A DNA stretch of 64,000 bases. Origin: Comamonas endophytica (GTDB lineage Bacteria; Pseudomonadota; Gammaproteobacteria; Burkholderiales; Burkholderiaceae_C). How positions within the stretch are numbered: position 1 is the first letter of the stretch; the number at the start of each line of letters is the position of its first letter. Position numbers and translations under genes: made by a program. The DNA is taken from the NCBI RefSeq assembly GCF_023634805.2, contig NZ_CP106881.1, positions 1,891,501 to 1,955,500 on the forward strand. The letters run 5' to 3'. The notes beneath the pieces were generated by a model. That model did no database searches and had not been told where the DNA came from. It saw only the letters and a program-made list of their open reading frames with translations. Shown here piece by piece: positions 19,873 to 28,356 of this stretch.

Positions 19873-21873
19873 TCACCCCCCGCTTGCCCCAACCCTCGGG
19901 CAGGGCAGCGGATCGAACGATGCCGGCCTCCGTGCGCAATTCCCTCCGGACCGCCGCAGCTGCTCGTGCAGGATGCGCCGGATCTCGATGATCGCCTGCG
20001 GATGCTCCTGCACGCTGTGGCCGGCTTCGACCACCAGCTCCGACGCGGCGCCGGGCAGGTGCGCGCTGGCGTACGGGACCCAGCCGTCGCTGGAATCGGC
20101 CAGCGGCCGGGCGGGTGCGGTGTCGCCGATGATCGAGTGGTAGCGCAGCTGCGGCGCCAGCGGCAGGTTCGAGGTCAGGCGCACGAAAGGGTCCTCGTCG
20201 CTGAGGTTGTCGATGCTGTTGGGAATGCGCAGCAGGCCCTGGCGGCCCGGCCGGGGCTGGAGCCGGGCCAGCGCGCGCCGCACGTCGTCGACCTGCTCGA
20301 GCATGGGGGAGGGCGGCGTGATCAGCTGGGCCACCCAGCGCGCCACCCGGTTGTTGGCATAGGAGGTGCCGCGGTGCGGCGAGGCGATGAAGATGGCATC
20401 GGTGATCTGCGGCAGCGGCTCGAAATCGAGCAGCGGCGCCATGCGCTGCTGCAGCTCCACCCGCTGCCCGGGCTCGAGCTGGTAATCCTCGAGCAACCGG
20501 TCCCAGGCCTGGCTGCCGCTGGAGGACACCAGCAGCCGCGCCAGCACGCCGCCCATGCTGTGGCCCACCACGGTCATCCGCTGCGACGCCGGAGCCTGGC
20601 GCTGCGGGTCGAAATGCGCGATGGTGGCCTGCAGCGCGTCGCGGATCGCGCGGTTGTTGAGCGCCAACGGCGCACTGGTCGGATAGTAGACCTGCCAGAT
20701 CTGGTAGTTCCTGCGCAGCGTCTCGTCGCCCAGCACCTCGTTGGCGACATTGATCCAGGCCTCGGGGCTGCTCGCCAGGCCGTGCAGCATCAGCACCACG
20801 CGCCGGTCTGGGTCGTAGGGCTGCATCAGGTAGATGCGCGGGCGCTGCAGCCCGTGGCCCAGGCCCAGCAGCGAGCGCACGGCATGCACGGAAAAGCCCG
20901 AGCGCGCGAGCCACAGCCCGTAGCCCGAGGTGAAGTTGCCGGCCAGCGGCACCTGCTCGCCCGCGAGCTCCACCCGGCTGAAGCGGTAGGGGTCGTACAT
21001 CTGCACGTGGATGGCGCGCGTCTGCAGCACCTCGGCCAGCGACTTTCCCTCGAAGCGCAGCAGCGCGGTGAGCGCCGGGAAGGGCGCTTCGCGGAATGGC
21101 TGGCCCGCTCCCTCGGCCCGGGGCGTGCCGCCGGGCCTGCTGTCCTGCAGCTTGTCATCGATGGGGAAGACCGCGACCAGCTCGCCGCCGAAACCCTCGC
21201 GGCGGTAGAGGTTGCGCAGGCCCGAGAAGCTCAGCGACGCGGCGGTGATGAGCTCGCGCGGCATCTGCTGCGTGCGCGGGCGCACGATACCGTCCAGGCT
21301 CAGATGCAGGTTCCAGCCGTGCCAGGGCAGCACCGAGGATTCCAGCGCCGCGAGATGCTGCTCAGGGCTGTGGCGGAACAGTCCGGTGATGGCCTGCTCC
21401 ACCGCGTGGTTGTAATAGTCGCGCACCTGGGTCTGGCGGTCCTCGAAGACGCGCTCGCCGGGCTTGCGCGAAGAGAAGAACAGGTAGGCATAGGCATGGC
21501 GCGCGGTTTCAAGCCAGGCCTCGATCTCGTCGCTGCCATGGCTGCCGGGCGCGCTGCGCTGGGACTGCAGCGCGGCCTGCGTCCACAGCTCGGCCAGCGA
21601 CGACAGGCGCTGCTCGTCGGTCAGCCCGGGTGTGTCGGCAATGGTGGCGCGGCATTGGGCAGGCAGCTGCGCGCAGTGCTCGCCTTGCAGGCCGATGACG
21701 CGCAGCGCCTCCTGGGTGGCGGCGCTGAGCCGGCCGGCGGTGAGGATGTCGGAGCGGCGCTGCGACAGGTATTCCGATGGCTGGATGGAACTGACCCGGA
21801 CACCCGCGCAACCCGCCAGCAGCGCGGCGGTACACAGGGTGAACAGGGCGGCTAGGCGGGTCAATGAAGCCAT
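19873..21873 (-). CDS. Lipoprotein alpha/beta hydrolase (lipase/esterase-like)
   Basis: 666-residue predicted outer-membrane or periplasmic lipoprotein. It has a signal peptide with lipobox LLAGC (Cys about 21). The C-terminal half is an alpha/beta hydrolase: VVLMLHGLASSPEAW supplies the oxyanion-hole region, VVGHSMGGVLARLLV the nucleophilic Ser, and VVEAGHSVQEHP a plausible catalytic His. The N-terminal ~350 residues are a separate domain I do not recognise. It probably cleaves lipid or ester substrates in the envelope; the true substrate is unknown. It follows the DUF4105 gene by six bases on the same strand, so the two are likely co-expressed. Confidence 0.85.
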   Translation of the reverse strand: MASLTRLAALFTLCTAALLAGCAGVRVSSIQPSEYLSQRRSDILTAGRLSAATQEALRVIGLQGEHCAQLPAQCRATIADTPGLTDEQRLSSLAELWTQAALQSQRSAPGSHGSDEIEAWLETARHAYAYLFFSSRKPGERVFEDRQTQVRDYYNHAVEQAITGLFRHSPEQHLAALESSVLPWHGWNLHLSLDGIVRPRTQQMPRELITAASLSFSGLRNLYRREGFGGELVAVFPIDDKLQDSRPGGTPRAEGAGQPFREAPFPALTALLRFEGKSLAEVLQTRAIHVQMYDPYRFSRVELAGEQVPLAGNFTSGYGLWLARSGFSVHAVRSLLGLGHGLQRPRIYLMQPYDPDRRVVLMLHGLASSPEAWINVANEVLGDETLRRNYQIWQVYYPTSAPLALNNRAIRDALQATIAHFDPQRQAPASQRMTVVGHSMGGVLARLLVSSSGSQAWDRLLEDYQLEPGQRVELQQRMAPLLDFEPLPQITDAIFIASPHRGTSYANNRVARWVAQLITPPSPMLEQVDDVRRALARLQPRPGRQGLLRIPNSIDNLSDEDPFVRLTSNLPLAPQLRYHSIIGDTAPARPLADSSDGWVPYASAHLPGAASELVVEAGHSVQEHPQAIIEIRRILHEQLRRSGGNCARRPASFDPLPCPRVGASGG

Positions 21874-21879
21874 GGGACC

Positions 21880-22920
21880 TCAACGTGGATGGACCGGCAA
21901 CCCCTGCCGGATGGCGGCGGAAAAATCGGCATCGCTGCCGGCATGCTGCGCGCGCTCGGTGATCCGCCCGCGCGCCTGCAGTTCCTGCAGCGAATAGCCC
22001 GGCGTCAGCGCTCCGGCCTCCTGCACATAGCCGGGCAGATAGCCCGACAGCAGCAGGCGCCAATCCAGCGGCAGGCCGGGCACGATGCGCTGCATCATCG
22101 CATAGACGATGGTCGTGCAGTTGGCGGTCAACGTCTGGTAGAAGCGCGGCGTGGCGTGCAGTTCCTCGGCCTCGCCGAGGTATTGCTCGAACAGCGCGCG
22201 CATGGCCGGCGCGGGCATGTGCACGCGGTAGAGATAGACGTCCTCGCCGCGCACCTGCGCCCGCACCCCCAGGATGTCGCGCTCGTCGGCCGCGACCAGC
22301 GCCAGCTCGTAGCGCTTGAAGAATCCGGCCAGCGCGGAATAGCGCTCGTGGCGCTCCTTGCGCACCTCGACCGAGAACACCAGCTGGCGGCCGTCATCGA
22401 AGCCAAAGGACACCAGGGTATGGGCGATGGCCGGGCCCATCCAATAGGACAGCGCCATGTCGACCGAGCGCAGGCGGTCGAGGTCGTAGCGCCGGGTTTC
22501 CCAGCGCGCGGTGTAGTCGTCATCGCTGCGCCAGGTGAAATTGCGCACGTTGTGCAGCAGTACCTCCGAGCCGTTGCGTTCCGCGCGCAGCGTGCGGGAC
22601 ACGTCGGCGGCCCAGACGCGGTCGTTGGACGGAGTGATCGAGCTCCACCACAGGCCCAGCAGCACGCAGCCCGCCGCCAGCAGCCCCCAGGCACGCCAGG
22701 AGCGTGGATCGGCGCTGGCCAGCAGGCCGCCGGCGCCAACCCAGACCACCCACAGGCCGGCGAGCGCCGCGGCAGCCAGCCGCCCGCCCGGCGCATGGCT
22801 CCACAGCGCCAGCGCGCCAAAGGCTGCCAGGCCCAGGGCCAGCAGGAGGCCCAGGGCGCGGGCGACAATGCCGGCGACGCGCCCCAGCAGCCGCCGGGGT
22901 TGAACGGGAACGGGTGGCAT
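21880..22920 (-). CDS. DUF4105 (Lnb N-terminal-like) membrane-anchored protein
   Basis: 346 residues from ATG 22920. There are two or three N-terminal membrane segments (about residues 15-95, rich in LLLALGLAAFGALALW and GLWVVWVGAGGLLA), then a periplasmic domain. That domain contains NVRNFTWRSDDDYTARWETR and NCTTIVYAMM, the conserved segments of DUF4105, a papain-like-looking domain of unknown function. The Cys in NCTT and an upstream His are candidate catalytic residues by family resemblance only. A TTG at 22941 would overlap apt by 14 bases and is less likely. Located between apt and the lipoprotein hydrolase, suggesting an envelope function for the pair. Confidence 0.85.
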   Translation of the reverse strand: MPPVPVQPRRLLGRVAGIVARALGLLLALGLAAFGALALWSHAPGGRLAAAALAGLWVVWVGAGGLLASADPRSWRAWGLLAAGCVLLGLWWSSITPSNDRVWAADVSRTLRAERNGSEVLLHNVRNFTWRSDDDYTARWETRRYDLDRLRSVDMALSYWMGPAIAHTLVSFGFDDGRQLVFSVEVRKERHERYSALAGFFKRYELALVAADERDILGVRAQVRGEDVYLYRVHMPAPAMRALFEQYLGEAEELHATPRFYQTLTANCTTIVYAMMQRIVPGLPLDWRLLLSGYLPGYVQEAGALTPGYSLQELQARGRITERAQHAGSDADFSAAIRQGLPVHPR

Positions 22921-22927
22921 CGGGTGC

Positions 22928-23482
22928 TCAGTGGCCGGCAAAGTCCACCAGCGTGTAGAGCGGCAGCCCGCTTTCGCGCAGGCGCTCGGAGCCGCCCAGT
23001 TCGGGCAGATCGACGATGGCCGCGCCCTCGATCACCTCGGCGCCGAGCTTCTCCAGCAGCTTCTTGCCGGCCATCATCGTGCCGCCGGTGGCGATCAGGT
23101 CGTCGATCAGCAGCACCCGGTCGCCGGACTTGACGGCATCGGCATGCAGCTCCACGGTGGCGCTGCCGTATTCCAGCTCGTAGGTCTCTTCGACGGTCGT
23201 GAAGGGCAGCTTGCCTTTCTTGCGGATCGGCACGAAGCCGACGTTGAGCTCATAGGCCACGACGGCGCCGAGGATGAAGCCGCGCGCGTCCAGGCCGGCA
23301 ACGACGTCGGGCCGCAGCGCCGCGTCCATGTAGCGGTGCACGAAGGCATCGATCAGCACGCGAAAGACCTTCGGGTCCTGCAGCAGCGGCGTGATGTCGC
23401 GGAACTGCACGCCGGGCGCGGGCCAGTCGGGCACCGTGCGGATGTACTGGCGCAGATATTCGTTGATGGTGGTGTGGAGCAT
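22928..23482 (-). CDS. apt: Adenine phosphoribosyltransferase
   Basis: Purine salvage enzyme converting adenine and PRPP to AMP. 184 residues with the family hallmarks [20 protein letters not shown] near the N-terminus, [17 protein letters not shown], and the PRPP-binding loop [17 protein letters not shown] at about residues 121-137. Length and motif order are standard. It is the first gene of a leftward unit continuing into the DUF4105 gene seven bases away. It is divergent from kdsD. Confidence 0.97.
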   Translation of the reverse strand: MLHTTINEYLRQYIRTVPDWPAPGVQFRDITPLLQDPKVFRVLIDAFVHRYMDAALRPDVVAGLDARGFILGAVVAYELNVGFVPIRKKGKLPFTTVEETYELEYGSATVELHADAVKSGDRVLLIDDLIATGGTMMAGKKLLEKLGAEVIEGAAIVDLPELGGSERLRESGLPLYTLVDFAGH

Positions 23483-23626
23483 GGGAAACGGTGTTCGGGA
23501 TCGGGGCCGGGCGGGGCCAGCGGCTGCAGGAGTGTATACAGGCTGTTACCCAGGTCAATGCGGCCGTTCCCGCACGCTGCGGCCCCGCGCTGCGCGCCTT
23601 CCGGGAAGGGCGCATAAAATCCGGGC

Positions 23627-24628
23627 ATGAATTCTGCATCCGCTTCCGCGCGCGCGTTCGACGGCCCCCAGGCCCTGCAATTGGCGCGCGACACCCTTGG
23701 CATCGAGGCCCAGGCCCTGCTGGCCCTGTCCGACCGTCTGTCCCCCGTGTTCGCGCGGGTGGTCGAGCGCATCCTCGAGATCCAGGGCCGGGTGGTGGTC
23801 ATGGGCATGGGCAAGAGCGGCCATGTGGGCCGCAAGATCGCCGCCACGCTGGCATCGACCGGCACTCCGTCGTTCTTCGTGCACCCGGGCGAAGCCAGCC
23901 ATGGCGACCTGGGCATGGTGACGGAAAAGGACCTGGTGCTGGCGCTGTCCAACAGCGGCGAGAGCGACGAGATCGCGGCCCTGCTGCCCGCCCTGCGGCG
24001 CCAGGGCGTGCCCGTCGTGGGCATGACCGGCAACGCGCGCTCCACGCTGGCGCGCCATGCGGACTGGGTGCTCGATACCTATGTGGAGCGCGAGGCCTGC
24101 CCTCTGAACCTCGCCCCCACGGCCAGCACCACGGCGCAGCTGGCGCTGGGCGATGCGCTGGCGGTGGCGCTGCTCGATGCGCGCGGCTTCAAGGCCGAGG
24201 ATTTCGCGCGCTCCCACCCGGGCGGCGCGCTCGGGCGCAAGCTGCTGACCCATGTGGGCGACGTCATGCGCTCGGGCAGCGACGTGCCGCGCGTGCCGGC
24301 CGACGCCCCCTTCCTGCTGCTGATGCGCGAGATGAGCGCCAAGGGCCTGGGCGCTTCGGCCGTCGTCGGCGCCGACGGCCGGCTGCTCGGCGTGTTCACC
24401 GACGGCGACCTGCGCCGGCGCATCGAGCGCGGCGCCGACCTGCTGAGCACCACGGCCGGCGAGGTCATGCATGCCAAGCCCCACACCATCGAGGCGCGGG
24501 CGCTGGCCGTCGATGCCGCGCGGCTGATGGAGCAGCACGGCATCACCTCGGTGCTCGTGGTCGAGGGCACCGACGAACTGGTCGGCGTGGTGCATATCCG
24601 CGACCTGATGCGCGCCAAGGTGATCTGA
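23627..24628 (+). CDS. kdsD: D-arabinose 5-phosphate isomerase
   Basis: Interconverts ribulose 5-phosphate and arabinose 5-phosphate, the first step of Kdo synthesis for lipopolysaccharide. 333 residues. The N-terminal SIS sugar-isomerase domain has VVVMGMGKSGHVGRKIAATL and LALSNSGESDEI, and SHPGGALGRKLL closes it. Two C-terminal CBS domains follow (about residues 210-330, with GVFTDGDLRRRIE and GVVHIRDLMRAKV). The stop overlaps the kdsC start by one base (TGATG), indicating coupling. Confidence 0.97.
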   Translation: MNSASASARAFDGPQALQLARDTLGIEAQALLALSDRLSPVFARVVERILEIQGRVVVMGMGKSGHVGRKIAATLASTGTPSFFVHPGEASHGDLGMVTEKDLVLALSNSGESDEIAALLPALRRQGVPVVGMTGNARSTLARHADWVLDTYVEREACPLNLAPTASTTAQLALGDALAVALLDARGFKAEDFARSHPGGALGRKLLTHVGDVMRSGSDVPRVPADAPFLLLMREMSAKGLGASAVVGADGRLLGVFTDGDLRRRIERGADLLSTTAGEVMHAKPHTIEARALAVDAARLMEQHGITSVLVVEGTDELVGVVHIRDLMRAKVI

Positions 24629-25185
24629 TGCAGCGTCCCGCTCTGTCCCCGGCGCTGGGATTCGCGCCGCAGCTGCTGCTCAAGGCCCAGGGGGTGCGCG
24701 TGGCGTTCTTCGACGTCGACGGCGTGCTCACCGATGGCGGGCTGTATTTCACGCACGAGGGCGAGGTGATCAAGCGCTTCAATACCCTCGACGGCCATGG
24801 CCTGAAGCTGCTGCAGAAGGCGGGCATCACCCCGGTGGTGATCACGGGGCGGGATTCGGCGCCGCTGCGCCTGCGCCTGAAGAACCTGGGCGTGGAGCAT
24901 GCGCGCTTCGGCACCGAGGACAAGCGGCCCGCGGCCGAGGAATTCCTGCAGGCGCTGGGCCTGGACTGGAGCCAGGCCGCTGCCATCGGCGACGACTGGC
25001 CCGATCTGCCGGTCATGCGCCGCGCGGCTTTCGCCTGCGCGCCCGTCAATGCACAGGCCGAGGCCCTGGCCGCGGCCGATTACGTCACCGAACGCCCGGG
25101 CGGGCAGGGTGCGGCGCGTGAATTCTGCGATCTGCTGCTGGTGGCGTCGGGCCGCTATGCAGCGCTGCTGGAAGGCTATGCATGA
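24628..25185 (+). CDS. kdsC: 3-deoxy-D-manno-octulosonate 8-phosphate phosphatase
   Basis: HAD-family phosphatase that dephosphorylates Kdo 8-phosphate. 185 residues with HAD motif I FFDVDGVLTDGGLYF, motif II VVITGRDSAPLRLRLKNLG, and motif III/IV AAIGDDWPDLPVMRRA. There is no cap domain, as expected for the tetrameric KdsC subfamily. It overlaps kdsD by one base and lptC by four bases (ATGA), so kdsD-kdsC-lptC are one translationally coupled unit. Confidence 0.97.
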   Translation: MQRPALSPALGFAPQLLLKAQGVRVAFFDVDGVLTDGGLYFTHEGEVIKRFNTLDGHGLKLLQKAGITPVVITGRDSAPLRLRLKNLGVEHARFGTEDKRPAAEEFLQALGLDWSQAAAIGDDWPDLPVMRRAAFACAPVNAQAEALAAADYVTERPGGQGAAREFCDLLLVASGRYAALLEGYA

Positions 25186-25802
25186 TGCGCAGCCGATGGC
25201 GCCGTGGCTGGGACGGTTTCACGCTCTATCTGCCGGTGGTGCTGATGGGGCTGATGGCGCTTGCCAGCTGGTGGCTGGTGCGCAACGCGCCTTCGGCGCT
25301 GCCCGACGCGCCCGCGCGCGCGCCGGTGCATGAGCCCGACTACTTCATGAAGGATTTCTCGGTGCGCAGCTTCGATGCGGCGGGCCGCATGACGCGCCAG
25401 CTGCAGGGCGAGATGGCGCGCCACTACCCCGACACCGATACGCTGGAGATCGATGGCGTGCAACTGAATGCGCAGGCCCCGGACGGGCGGCGCACCCGGG
25501 CCACCGCGCTGCACGGCCTGAGCAATGGCGATGGCTCCGAGGTGCAGCTGTCCGGCGATGCGCGCGTCACGCGCGAGGCCGTGCGGCTGCCGGATGGCAC
25601 GCTCTCGCCCGAGCTGCGCTTCGAGGGCGAATTCCTGCATGCCTGGACCAGCGAGGAGCGCGTCGTCTCGGACAGGCCGGTGGTGCTGTGGCGCGGCGCG
25701 GACCGCTTCACGGCCGACCGCCTGCGCTACGACAACCTGGACCAGGTACTGCAGCTGGACGGCCGGGTCCGCGGGGTACTGCAGCCCGGGCCGGCGCGCT
25801 GA
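25182..25802 (+). CDS. lptC: LPS export protein LptC
   Basis: Bitopic inner-membrane component of the Lpt bridge that carries lipopolysaccharide to the outer membrane. 206 residues with a short basic N-terminus, one membrane segment at about residues 17-36 (PVVLMGLMALASWWLV), and a periplasmic beta-jellyroll containing EPDYFMKDFSVRSFDAAGRM and TADRLRYDNLDQVLQLDG. It overlaps kdsC by four bases. The usual next genes lptA and lptB are absent here; an SDR gene follows after two bases. Confidence 0.93.
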   Translation: MMRSRWRRGWDGFTLYLPVVLMGLMALASWWLVRNAPSALPDAPARAPVHEPDYFMKDFSVRSFDAAGRMTRQLQGEMARHYPDTDTLEIDGVQLNAQAPDGRRTRATALHGLSNGDGSEVQLSGDARVTREAVRLPDGTLSPELRFEGEFLHAWTSEERVVSDRPVVLWRGADRFTADRLRYDNLDQVLQLDGRVRGVLQPGPAR

Positions 25803-25804
25803 CC

Positions 25805-26596
25805 ATGGCAGCGTCGGCGCGTCCCCTGGTCTTCATCACCGGTGCCTCCAGCGGCATCGGCCAGGCGCTTGCGGCACGCTTCTATGCCGAGGGGCATGAC
25901 CTGGCGCTGGTGGCGCGCAACACCCAGGCCATGCACGACTGGGCCGCGGTCCGGGGGTTGGAGCCGGCGCGCTACGCCATCTACGGCGCCGATGTGTCCA
26001 AGGCCGACAGCATCGTCGAGGCCGGCACGCAGTGCATCGTACGCCAGGGCCTGCCGCAGATCGTGGTGGCCAACGCGGGCGTGAGCTGGGGCGTGGACAC
26101 CGCCGAGCGCGAAGACCTCGACGTGATGGCGCAGCTGCTGGCCACCAACAACCTGGGCATGGCCGCGACCTTCCACCCCTTCCTGCGCGCCATGCAGGCG
26201 CGCGGTTCGGGCACGCTGGTCGGGCTGGCCAGCGTGGCCGCGATCCGCGGGCTGCCCGGGCATGGCGCCTACTGCGCGAGCAAGGCTGGCGTGGTGGCTT
26301 ACTGCGAGAGCCTGCGCGGCGAGATGCGCGCCAGCGGGGTGCGCGTGGTGACGCTGCTGCCCGGCTATGTGGCCACGCCCCTCACGCAAGGCAACCGCTA
26401 TCCGATGCCCTTTCTGCTGAGCGCCGAGGACTTCGCACGGCGCGCCTGCCGGACCATCCTGCGCCAAAGCAGCTATGCGGTCATTCCCTGGCAGATGGGC
26501 ATCGTCGCCAAACTGCTGCGGGTATTGCCCAATGCCTTATTCGACCGCCTGCTGCAGGGACGCCAAACCAAGCACCGGCACCGGCTCGAGCCCTGA
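25805..26596 (+). CDS. Short-chain dehydrogenase/reductase
   Basis: 263-residue classical SDR. It has the NAD(P)-binding motif FITGASSGIGQALAARF, the structural NAG motif (VVANAGVSWG), Ser in GLASVAAIRG, and the catalytic YCASKAG (Tyr-x-x-x-Lys). An unusual C-terminus is basic (RQTKHRHRLEP). The start ATG 25805 is two bases after the lptC stop; no independent promoter is visible, so it belongs to the kdsD-kdsC-lptC transcript. The substrate is unknown. Location suggests an envelope or lipid role, which is inference. Confidence 0.92.
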   Translation: MAASARPLVFITGASSGIGQALAARFYAEGHDLALVARNTQAMHDWAAVRGLEPARYAIYGADVSKADSIVEAGTQCIVRQGLPQIVVANAGVSWGVDTAEREDLDVMAQLLATNNLGMAATFHPFLRAMQARGSGTLVGLASVAAIRGLPGHGAYCASKAGVVAYCESLRGEMRASGVRVVTLLPGYVATPLTQGNRYPMPFLLSAEDFARRACRTILRQSSYAVIPWQMGIVAKLLRVLPNALFDRLLQGRQTKHRHRLEP

Positions 26597-26647
26597 AAAT
26601 CCGCGCTGCGCACATTAATGGTGCGATGCGCGGTTTATGCCAGACGC

Positions 26648-26675
26648 AAAAAAGGCTTCCGTGGAAGCCTTTTTC
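26648..26675. terminator. Bidirectional intrinsic terminator between convergent SDR and RRM genes
   Basis: AGGCTTCC / GGAAGCCT stem with a two-base loop, flanked by seven A on the left and five or more T on the right. It can end both the rightward kdsD-SDR transcript and the leftward RRM transcript. Confidence 0.9.
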
Positions 26676-26690
26676 ATTTCTGCGCCGGGA

Positions 26691-27269
26691 TTATTCGCCG
26701 TGGTTGTAACCGCCGCGGCCACCGCCACGGGGGCCCGAGCCATAGGGGCTGCGGAAACCGCCATCATTGCGGCCGCCGCCTTCGCGGCCACCGCCGTAGC
26801 CGCCGTCACGGCCGCCGCCATAACCGCCGCCACCTTCGCCACGGCCACCGCCGTAGCCGCCACCACCTTCGCGGCCGCCACCGTAGCCGCCGCCTTCACG
26901 GCCGCCGCCATAGCCGCCGCCACCTTCGCGGCCGCCGCCATAACCACCACCGCCGTAGCCGCCACCGCCGCCACCGCCGTAACCACCGCCACCGAAGCCG
27001 CCGCTGCGTGGAGGACGTGGCTCCATGGGACGTGCTTCATTGACGACGACGCTGCGGCCGCCGAGCGACTGGCCGTTCATACCCTGGATCGCTGCCTGTG
27101 CTTCCGAATCGCTGCCCATCTCGACGAAACCAAAACCCTTGGAACGACCGGTGTCGCGTTCCATCATCACCTTGGCGCTCGTCACCGAACCATACGGGCT
27201 GAATGCCTGCTCCAGGTCGTTGTCGCGCACTCCGTAAGGGAGATTGCCAACATACAGCTTGTTGCCCAT
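26691..27269 (-). CDS. RRM RNA-binding protein with long Gly-rich tail
   Basis: 192 residues. The N-terminal RRM (about 1-80) has RNP2 LYVGNL and RNP1 KGFGFVEM. From about residue 88 onward it is a low-complexity tail of GYGGG / GGREGG repeats, like the RGG-type tails of eukaryotic hnRNPs. Such proteins in bacteria are commonly cold-induced RNA-binding proteins. AGGAG precedes the ATG by seven bases. A paralogue lies 251 bases upstream on the same strand (27521-27892), nearly identical through the RRM, with a much shorter tail. The tail encoding is a trinucleotide/hexanucleotide-like repeat tract that should be prone to length change. Confidence 0.95.
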   Translation of the reverse strand: MGNKLYVGNLPYGVRDNDLEQAFSPYGSVTSAKVMMERDTGRSKGFGFVEMGSDSEAQAAIQGMNGQSLGGRSVVVNEARPMEPRPPRSGGFGGGGYGGGGGGGYGGGGYGGGREGGGGYGGGREGGGYGGGREGGGGYGGGRGEGGGGYGGGRDGGYGGGREGGGRNDGGFRSPYGSGPRGGGRGGYNHGE

Positions 27270-27460
27270 TAGAGACTCCTAAACTCCTCAAGTAACACAA
27301 TTGCTGTGGTGCTCACATGTTGCCAGCGATCCATGAAAGAAAACCTGCGCACGCATTGCAAATCACCTGCACTGATATCGGGGACCCCGATAACAAATTA
27401 TGCGGGAAAAGAAATGCAAAAAAAAAGCCAGCCAAAGCCGCATTTGCAGGAAAAAGACGA

Positions 27461-27488
27461 AAAAAAAGGGCCCGAAGGCCCTTTTTTG
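27461..27488 (-). terminator. Intrinsic terminator between the two RRM genes
   Basis: AAAAAAAGGGCC-CGAA-GGCCCTTTTTT: a strong GC stem with T-runs on both strands, 32 bases past the upstream RRM gene's stop codon. It separates the paralogues into two transcripts. Confidence 0.9.
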
Positions 27489-27520
27489 ACATTGGATTAC
27501 GGTAAACCCTGAGTCAGTGC

Positions 27521-27892
27521 TTAGTAGCTGTTGCGGCCACCGCCGAAACCACCGCCACCGCTGCGGCCGCCGCCGAAGCCGCCGCCATTGCCGCCGCCGT
27601 AACCGCCGCCGCCGAAGCCGCCACCGCTACGGGGAGGGCGGGGTTCCATGGGACGGGCTTCGTTGACCACGAGGTCACGGCCGCCTTGGTTCTGGCCATG
27701 CAGGCCCTGGATAGCGGCTTGTGCTTCCGCATCGCTGCCCATTTCGACGAAGCCGAAGCCCTTCGAACGGCCGGTGTCACGTTCCATCATGACCTTGGCG
27801 CTGTTGACGTTGCCGAATTCGCTGAAAGCTTGCTCGAGGTCGCCATCACGGAAAGAGTACGGCAGGTTGCCGACGTAAAGTTTGTTGCCCAT
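27521..27892 (-). CDS. RRM RNA-binding protein with short Gly-rich tail
   Basis: 123 residues from ATG 27892, which has AGGAG eight bases upstream. RRM with RNP2 LYVGNL and RNP1 KGFGFVEM. It shares MGNKLYVGNLPY and ARPMEPRPPRSGG with its downstream neighbour, so the two are tandem duplicates. The tail is only about 35 residues of GGGFGGGGYGG and GGGRSGGGG, ending FGGGRNSY. An upstream in-frame start would add MFFQESS but would cover the ribosome-binding site. The 5' leader between 27893 and about 28080 is comparatively AT-rich and probably carries the promoter and a cold-responsive leader (inference). Confidence 0.93.
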   Translation of the reverse strand: MGNKLYVGNLPYSFRDGDLEQAFSEFGNVNSAKVMMERDTGRSKGFGFVEMGSDAEAQAAIQGLHGQNQGGRDLVVNEARPMEPRPPRSGGGFGGGGYGGGNGGGFGGGRSGGGGFGGGRNSY

Positions 27893-28140
27893 GGAGGACT
27901 CCTGAAAAAACACTTGAAAACGCGATGGAGCCCTAGGGAGTCAACTACCCGTGACAACTTTAGAGACCGAAACGCACCTGCCTACTACTCATTGCTTCGC
28001 GGAAAGGCTTGGACATTATGAGTCATATATACCCACACAAAATGCTCTGGATTCGACTTTCGGTATGGCTACAACACTTTTAAGGGTGGTATTTACCCGC
28101 CATCCGGCACCCTCCCGCCAGGCTGGCTAGAATCGCGGCT

Positions 28141-28285
28141 TGTCTTTGGGGAGTAGCCCGTTCGGTGTGCAACGCACCGAAGGCATGCATCAACAAGCTT
28201 GGGTTCCCACAACCTATGGTGCATGCGGTTCGAGGAAGCCGTTTCGCGGATTCCTTTTCTGGGCGAGACCATTGGCTGGGTGCCG
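28141..28285 (+). promoter_or_regulatory. yybP-ykoY manganese riboswitch
   Basis: The leader contains the two conserved internal-loop strands of this Mn2+ sensor in the right order and spacing: TTTGGGGAGTAGCCCG at 28146-28161 and GGGCGAGACCATTGGC at 28261-28276. Between them are the CATGCATCAACA and GGTGCATGCGG segments typical of proteobacterial members. It sits upstream of a UPF0016/TMEM165-type gene, one of the families this riboswitch is known to control (established). Downstream, ATTGGCT (28271-28277) can pair with AGCCAAT (28311-28317), and GGCCGGAG (28294-28301) with CTCCGGCC (28331-28338). These form a possible expression platform; there is no T-run. Confidence 0.88.
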
Positions 28286-28356
28286 ATCCACATGGCCGGA
28301 GTCGGTGCGCAGCCAATGCGTTCGCATCGTCTCCGGCCTGCTGTCACTCGTCCCCC

